64,000 bases of DNA from Ignavibacteriota bacterium (lineage in GTDB: Bacteria; Bacteroidota; Ignavibacteria; UBA10030): positions 1 through 64,000 of the forward strand of contig JAKEEG010000056.1 in the NCBI GenBank assembly GCA_022616555.1. The letters are read 5' to 3'. Below are positions 60,407-64,000 of the stretch, piece after piece. Position numbers and translations under genes: made by a program. A model generated the notes under the pieces. That model saw only the letters and a list, made by a program, of their open reading frames with translations, made no database searches and was not told where the DNA came from. Position 1 is the first letter of the stretch. Every line of letters starts with the position of its first letter.

Positions 60407-61048
60407 ATGGCTGACGAACAACAAAATTCCCAGCAGTTCCGCGATTCGGATGAATACCGTGTCGATGAAGTTCATCGCCGCATCGTCGCGCGCGAACAAC
60501 TTGAGCCTGAGGAGGGCTTCGAGAAGCCGCCGTGGTGGGTATGGACAGTGAGCGTGTTAGTGCTTTTTGCAATGGGATTTTATATGGGCAAATATGGCGG
60601 GTCGTGGTCAAACACTGCTCACGAGGTAGAACAGCCGTCGCTCGCAGCCGCGGGCGCAATCAAAAAAGTCGTGAAGGGCGACCAAGTCTATATCGGCGTG
60701 TGCCAGACATGCCACCAGGCAACGGGCGTTGGCGTGCCGGGACAATACCCGCCGCTTGTCGGTTCGGAGTGGCTGTTGCGTGACGCCGAGACGCCGATTC
60801 GCATTGTGCTCTACGGACTCGAGGGTCCCATCACCGTCAAGGGAAGCGCCTATAACAATAAAATGACGCCGTTCCACGATAAACTCTCAGATGACGAAAT
60901 CGCTGCCGTGCTCACACACGTGCGCTCGTCGTGGAGTAATGAGGCATCGCCAGTAACATCTGAGCAGGTTGAGGCGATTCGCACACAGCTTGGCGTGCGA
61001 GCGCCGTGGAGCGCGACAGAGCTTTCTGCACTGAGAACAAACCAATAG
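60407..61048 (+). CDS. Monoheme membrane cytochrome c (CcoP-like)
   Basis: A 213-aa protein. An acidic N-terminal segment (EYRVDEVHRRIVAREQLEPEEGFEKPP) resembles the CcoP N-terminus, followed by one transmembrane helix (WVWTVSVLVLFAMGFYMG) and a cytochrome c domain with CQTCH (99-103), axial Met probably in NKMTPFHDKLSDDEIAAVLTHVRSSW. Canonical CcoP has two hemes, and only one is present here. It directly precedes actA, three bases apart, so it may link the oxidase with alternative complex III. Confidence 0.88.
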   Translation: MADEQQNSQQFRDSDEYRVDEVHRRIVAREQLEPEEGFEKPPWWVWTVSVLVLFAMGFYMGKYGGSWSNTAHEVEQPSLAAAGAIKKVVKGDQVYIGVCQTCHQATGVGVPGQYPPLVGSEWLLRDAETPIRIVLYGLEGPITVKGSAYNNKMTPFHDKLSDDEIAAVLTHVRSSWSNEASPVTSEQVEAIRTQLGVRAPWSATELSALRTNQ

Positions 61049-61051
61049 TAC

Positions 61052-61567
61052 GTGGCACCGGAATCTCGACATACATTTTCTCTTTATGCGTTCGTTGCTC
61101 TTAGTGCACTCACCGCCAGCACGATCGCCGCATGCCAGCGCCAGGAAACAGGCCCGCGCCAGCCGATTGCGTTCAGTCACGCCAAACACGCGGGCGAATA
61201 CCAAATCGCTTGCCAGTATTGCCACAGCGGAGTGCGCCGCGGACCGCACGCGTACATCCCATCACTGCAAACGTGCATGGGCTGCCATCAATTAACGGCG
61301 GCGACGAAACCGGAGATTATCAAAGTGCGGCAAGCGTGGGAGAATAAACAGCCAATCGAGTGGATGAAAGTCAACCGTGTGGCGGATTTCGTGTACTTCA
61401 ACCACTATCCGCACATCGCGAAAGGCGTTCAGTGCATTGCGTGCCACGGCGATGTCGCCACGATGGAAGAGGTCAAGCCGCCGTTCGAGCTGAACAATAT
61501 GACCTTTTGTGTCGATTGCCACCGCGAGCAAAAAGCGAGCATTGACTGTTATACATGTCATCGATAA
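61052..61567 (+). CDS. actA: Pentaheme cytochrome c, alternative complex III subunit ActA
   Basis: A 171-aa c-type multiheme protein with five CXXCH motifs: CQYCH (54), CMGCH (75), CIACH (128), CVDCH (153) and CYTCH (166). The N-terminus LYAFVALSALTASTIAACQ has a lipobox-like IAAC, giving a membrane-anchored lipoprotein. Five hemes and the position upstream of actB fit ActA of alternative complex III, the quinol:cytochrome c oxidoreductase. Start is GTG 61052, three bases after the previous stop. Confidence 0.88.
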   Translation: MAPESRHTFSLYAFVALSALTASTIAACQRQETGPRQPIAFSHAKHAGEYQIACQYCHSGVRRGPHAYIPSLQTCMGCHQLTAATKPEIIKVRQAWENKQPIEWMKVNRVADFVYFNHYPHIAKGVQCIACHGDVATMEEVKPPFELNNMTFCVDCHREQKASIDCYTCHR

Positions 61568-61583
61568 AGCAGGAGGTAGAATC

Positions 61584-61604
61584 AAGGAGCAAGAATTAAG
61601 AATA
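61584..61604. repeat. S23-cassette inverted repeat, left
   Basis: AGGAGCAAGAATTAAGAATAC, 19 of 21 positions complementary to the right arm at 61953-61973. The arms tightly bracket the S23-like gene remnant. Confidence 0.75.
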
Positions 61605-61605
61605 C

Positions 61606-61975
61606 TATTAAGCGAGAACCGGCAAAAAGTTTTGAGGACTTAATTGTTTGGCAAAGGGCGCATGAATTTGTTCTGGTCGTTTATAAGTTTACAGAAGGGT
61701 TTCTTAAAAGCGAGACCTATGGCTTACTTTCGCAATTACGGAGAGCAGCGGTTTCGATACCCGCCAACATCGCTGAAGGTTTCAAGAAAAGAGGTAAAGC
61801 GGACAAGGTTCGATTCATGAACATTAGCGAAGGCTCAGTAGAAGAATGTCGATATTACTTAAGTCTGTCCAAGGATTTGGGATATGCCGATGTAAGCAAA
61901 GCAATGGGTTTATTGGAAGAAGTCAGTAAATTGCTTCGCGCTTATACAGCCTCTATTCTTAATTCTTACTCCTAA
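61606..61975 (+). pseudogene. S23 (23S rRNA intervening sequence-type) four-helix-bundle protein, broken
   Basis: Absent from the ORF track. From 61606 the frame reads (I)KREPAKSFEDLIVWQRAHE.., then GLLSQLRRAAVSIPANIAEGF and SEGSVEECRYYLSLSKDLGY, the classic S23/four-helix-bundle family. The expected initiator codon is ATT, and no ATG, GTG or TTG lies in frame before it. A single extra A in the run at about 61918-61921 ends the frame at 61927-61929. Without it the natural ending EEVSKLLRAYTASI..S-stop at 61973-61975 is recovered. It is flanked by 21-bp inverted repeats and sits inside the cco/act locus, so it looks like an inserted and decaying cassette. Confidence 0.85.
61953..61973. repeat. 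S23-cassette inverted repeat, right
   Basis: CTATTCTTAATTCTTACTCCT, inverted partner of 61584-61604. It overlaps the end of the restored S23 frame. Confidence 0.75.
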
Positions 61976-61995
61976 CTCCTTTATTCTGATTTATT

Positions 61996-62508
61996 ATGCC
62001 CGAAACTACCGAACAATACATCACCCGCATCACCGGCTACGTAGCCGGGAAGGATCATTTCAAGGAATTTCAGGCAGCACCGAAAAAGCTGCGCGCTCTG
62101 GCGAAAAAAGCCAAGGGTAAAAAAATGACCGACCGTCCTTCACCGGACAAATGGTCGATTGCGGAGATCATCACCCACCTCGCTGAAAGTGAGCTGGTCA
62201 TCTCCTTTCGATTACGGATGATGCTTGCATCGAATGGCGTGTTGATTCAGGTTGTCGATCAAAACGCCTGGCAGGCGAACGCCGGGCACTTGATGAGAGA
62301 ACCGAAAAAGGCGCTTGACTTGTTTGAAATGCTCCGTATGTATAACGTTTCGCTTCTCAAGTCGATTACAAAAGAGCAGTGGGAGATGTTCGGCATGCAC
62401 CAGGAGCGCGGAAAGGAAACTGTCGCGCGAGTAGTTGAGATGTACGCCGGTCACGATATCAATCATATGCTGCAAATCGAAGGCATTCTGAACGGAACCC
62501 GGAAATAA
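61996..62508 (+). CDS. DinB-like four-helix-bundle protein
   Basis: A 170-aa protein of the DinB/YfiT-type superfamily: RPSPDKWSIAEIITHLAESELVISFRLRMMLASNG, then VVEMYAGHDINHMLQIEGIL. Three His (ITHLAE, GMHQERG, GHDINH) are suitable for a metal site. Members are thiol S-transferases or metal-binding proteins of unknown role. It is not a normal part of alternative complex III but lies six bases before actB. ATG at 61996. Confidence 0.88.
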   Translation: MPETTEQYITRITGYVAGKDHFKEFQAAPKKLRALAKKAKGKKMTDRPSPDKWSIAEIITHLAESELVISFRLRMMLASNGVLIQVVDQNAWQANAGHLMREPKKALDLFEMLRMYNVSLLKSITKEQWEMFGMHQERGKETVARVVEMYAGHDINHMLQIEGILNGTRK

Positions 62509-62514
62509 CGTACG

Positions 62515-64000
62515 ATGGAACTGAAGCGTAGAGACTTTTTGAAAATCCTCGGCGGAGCGACGGTCGCTACCGCGTTGCCCGGCTGTGTGGAAAACAAGCC
62601 GCAGTCGTTGATTCCGTACGTCATCCCGCACGAGGAAATTATTCCCGGCAAGGCTTTGTGGTACGCAAGCGTGTGCCGCGAGTGTCCCGCAGGCTGTGGC
62701 ATCCATGTGCGCGTGCGCGAAGGCCGCGCTGTGAAAGTCGAGGGCAATCCACTACACCCCGTCAACCAGGGCACGCTCTGCGCGCGCGGGCAGGCGTCGT
62801 TGCACGGGTTGTATAATCCAGACCGGATTCAGCATCCACTCCGCAAACGCGCCGACGGAACGTGGGAGCAACTTTCGTGGCAGGACGCAGAAGAGTTTTT
62901 GATGACGGAGCTGAATAAAATTATCGCCGCCGGTAAAGGCTCAAACATCGCGTTCATGTCGCAGCATACGACTGGCTCGCTCAATGCGCTCATTGATGAT
63001 TTTCTTGGAGTCTTTGGTTCGCGACGTCGCCTGCGGTACGAACCTATCGCGTACGAAGCTCACAAGAAGGCGAACGAAATTGCATTCGATATCGCCGAGA
63101 TTCCTTCGCACGACTTCGCTTCTGCAAAAATGGTATTGTCGTTTGGCGCGGATTATTTGGAAACGTGGCACTCCCCCACGCAGAATACGCGCGGCTATAC
63201 GGCTATGCGGGGATTCGATGGAGAGAAGGTTAACCGCTCAGTATACGTTGGACCACGTCTCTCTATGACAGCCGCGAACGCCGACGAATGGATCGCTCCC
63301 AGACCCGGCACCGAAGGCGCTCTCGCGCTAGGACTGGTGAACGTTGTGCTCACCTCAGGCATGGCGGATGGTATTCGCCTTGCCGACGCGAATGAAATTC
63401 TCGCCGTCACGCGCGGATTTGCACCAAGCCGAGTTGCCGAAATCACGGGCGTGAGTGTGGAAAAAATCCGAGAGCTTGCCGAAGAATTTGTCTCCGCCAA
63501 ACCGAGCCTCGCGATCGGCGGCAGTCCCGCCATCGGCGACGAGCATGAATTCGCCACGCTGACTGCGGTCAATCTGCTCAACTACGTATGCGGAAACATC
63601 GGCAAGACCGTGCGATTCGATAAGCCGTCAACACTCAGTAACCTGAATAGGTACGCAGACTTGACTGCATTCCTTGGTTCGATGTCAAACGGTGAAATCT
63701 CTGCTCTGTTCTTCACGGATACTAATCCCGTTTTCACCGCTCCTGCAGGCGCCAACGTTGCTGAGGCAATGCAAAAGACACCGCTAACAGTCGCGCTCTC
63801 CAGCTACATGGATGAAACGACCGCGCTCGCAACACTAGTGCTTCCGATCCATACGCCGCTCGAGAGCTGGGGCGATTACGAGCCGAACATGGGCACATAC
63901 GGACTTATGCAGCCTGTCATGCAGCCAGTATTCAAAACGACGAAAATGCTCGGCGATGTATTGATAACGTGGAGAGGCAAACTAAGCAAACGGACATCTG
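62515..64000 (+). CDS. actB: Alternative complex III subunit ActB, molybdopterin-oxidoreductase-like N-part (cut by window end)
   Basis: Open frame from ATG 62515 to the window end (495 codons, no stop), missing from the track because it is incomplete. The Tat signal RRDFLKILGG is followed by LPGC, a lipobox-like end at Cys24. C54-x2-C57-x3-C61-x27-C89 (CRECPAGC .. LCARG) resembles the cluster motif of molybdopterin oxidoreductases. The catalytic-domain-like part continues with FGADYLETWHSPTQNTRG and ATLVLPIHTPLESWGDYEPNMGTYGLMQPVMQP. This is the B1 portion of ActB, whose Mo-like domain is thought to carry no Mo cofactor. Ferredoxin-like B2 must lie beyond the window. Confidence 0.88.
   Translation, partial: MELKRRDFLKILGGATVATALPGCVENKPQSLIPYVIPHEEIIPGKALWYASVCRECPAGCGIHVRVREGRAVKVEGNPLHPVNQGTLCARGQASLHGLYNPDRIQHPLRKRADGTWEQLSWQDAEEFLMTELNKIIAAGKGSNIAFMSQHTTGSLNALIDDFLGVFGSRRRLRYEPIAYEAHKKANEIAFDIAEIPSHDFASAKMVLSFGADYLETWHSPTQNTRGYTAMRGFDGEKVNRSVYVGPRLSMTAANADEWIAPRPGTEGALALGLVNVVLTSGMADGIRLADANEILAVTRGFAPSRVAEITGVSVEKIRELAEEFVSAKPSLAIGGSPAIGDEHEFATLTAVNLLNYVCGNIGKTVRFDKPSTLSNLNRYADLTAFLGSMSNGEISALFFTDTNPVFTAPAGANVAEAMQKTPLTVALSSYMDETTALATLVLPIHTPLESWGDYEPNMGTYGLMQPVMQPVFKTTKMLGDVLITWRGKLSKRTS

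Noticed and set aside
1-64000. CRISPR array, tRNA or rRNA genes, insertion sequences
   Set aside because: No regularly spaced direct repeats, no tRNA T-loop/anticodon pattern, no rRNA landmarks and no transposase frame were seen.

Overview
The window looks like a chromosomal segment of moderate G+C from a bacterium of the Bacteroidota/Chlorobiota (FCB) group, most like Ignavibacteria/Kapabacteria relatives. The evidence is a secreted subtilase with a C-terminal T9SS-type sorting domain, a GldA/GldF/GldG-type ABC transporter operon, a fused alpha/beta 2-oxoacid dehydrogenase E1, alternative complex III genes next to a cbb3 oxidase, and a DUF6588-type envelope protein. Promoters that can be read are sigma70-like (TTGACA-N17-TATNAT), not the Bacteroidia type. 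No rRNA, tRNA, CRISPR array, transposase or integrase was found. Species assignment is inference.

Layout. 0.1-3.5 kb: E1 dehydrogenase and a D-threonine aldolase/D-serine dehydratase-like enzyme. 3.6-11.7 kb is an accessory patch: AraC regulator, Cys-nucleophile hydrolase plus cyclophilin-fold protein, HxlR regulator with a divergent SRPBCC gene, a G+C-rich MDR oxidoreductase ending in a textbook 59-bp integron attC, an alpha/beta hydrolase, another SRPBCC protein, a small membrane protein, and an MNT/HEPN pair whose HEPN gene carries an amber codon. 11.7-14.6 kb: SDR, an S24-type repressor and a divergent PA0069-like radical SAM gene. 14.9-19.1 kb: GldA/F/G-like ABC exporter plus DUF4340. 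19.3-23.5 kb: three PpiC/SurA-type periplasmic chaperones. 23.7-28.9 kb: MoxR ATPase, T9SS subtilase, VWA membrane protein. 29-35.9 kb: permease, D-aminoacylase, NagX/DUF5009-like membrane acyltransferase, CDF transporter, YdjM hydrolase. 36-45.8 kb (minus strand): DUF5519-like, S1C protease, metallophosphoesterase, F420-reductase-like, MFS, ECF sigma with a small membrane partner, then a likely electrophile/quinone stress run (MarR, pirin, thioredoxin, VOC dioxygenase, YceI). 45.9-49.2 kb: mfd. 49.6-57.8 kb: DUF6588 protein, a 0.9-kb gap with a candidate structured RNA, a tiny membrane protein, a large degenerate UPF1-like helicase, VTT and CNNM/CorC membrane proteins, SafE. 58.0-64.0 kb: ccoS-ccoN-ccoO-cytochrome c, then actA, a broken S23 four-helix-bundle cassette, a DinB-like gene and actB (cut by the window end).

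The two points I would look at first are the promoter-plus-structured-RNA unit at 50.93-51.25 kb and the isolated UPF1-like ATPase at 52.1-54.9 kb. Other strong signals are the attC cassette, the S23 cassette inside the respiratory locus, the duplicated consensus promoter around the MNT/HEPN block, and operator-promoter arrangements at the HxlR and S24 loci. Intergenic DNA is crowded with several families of short dispersed palindromic repeats.
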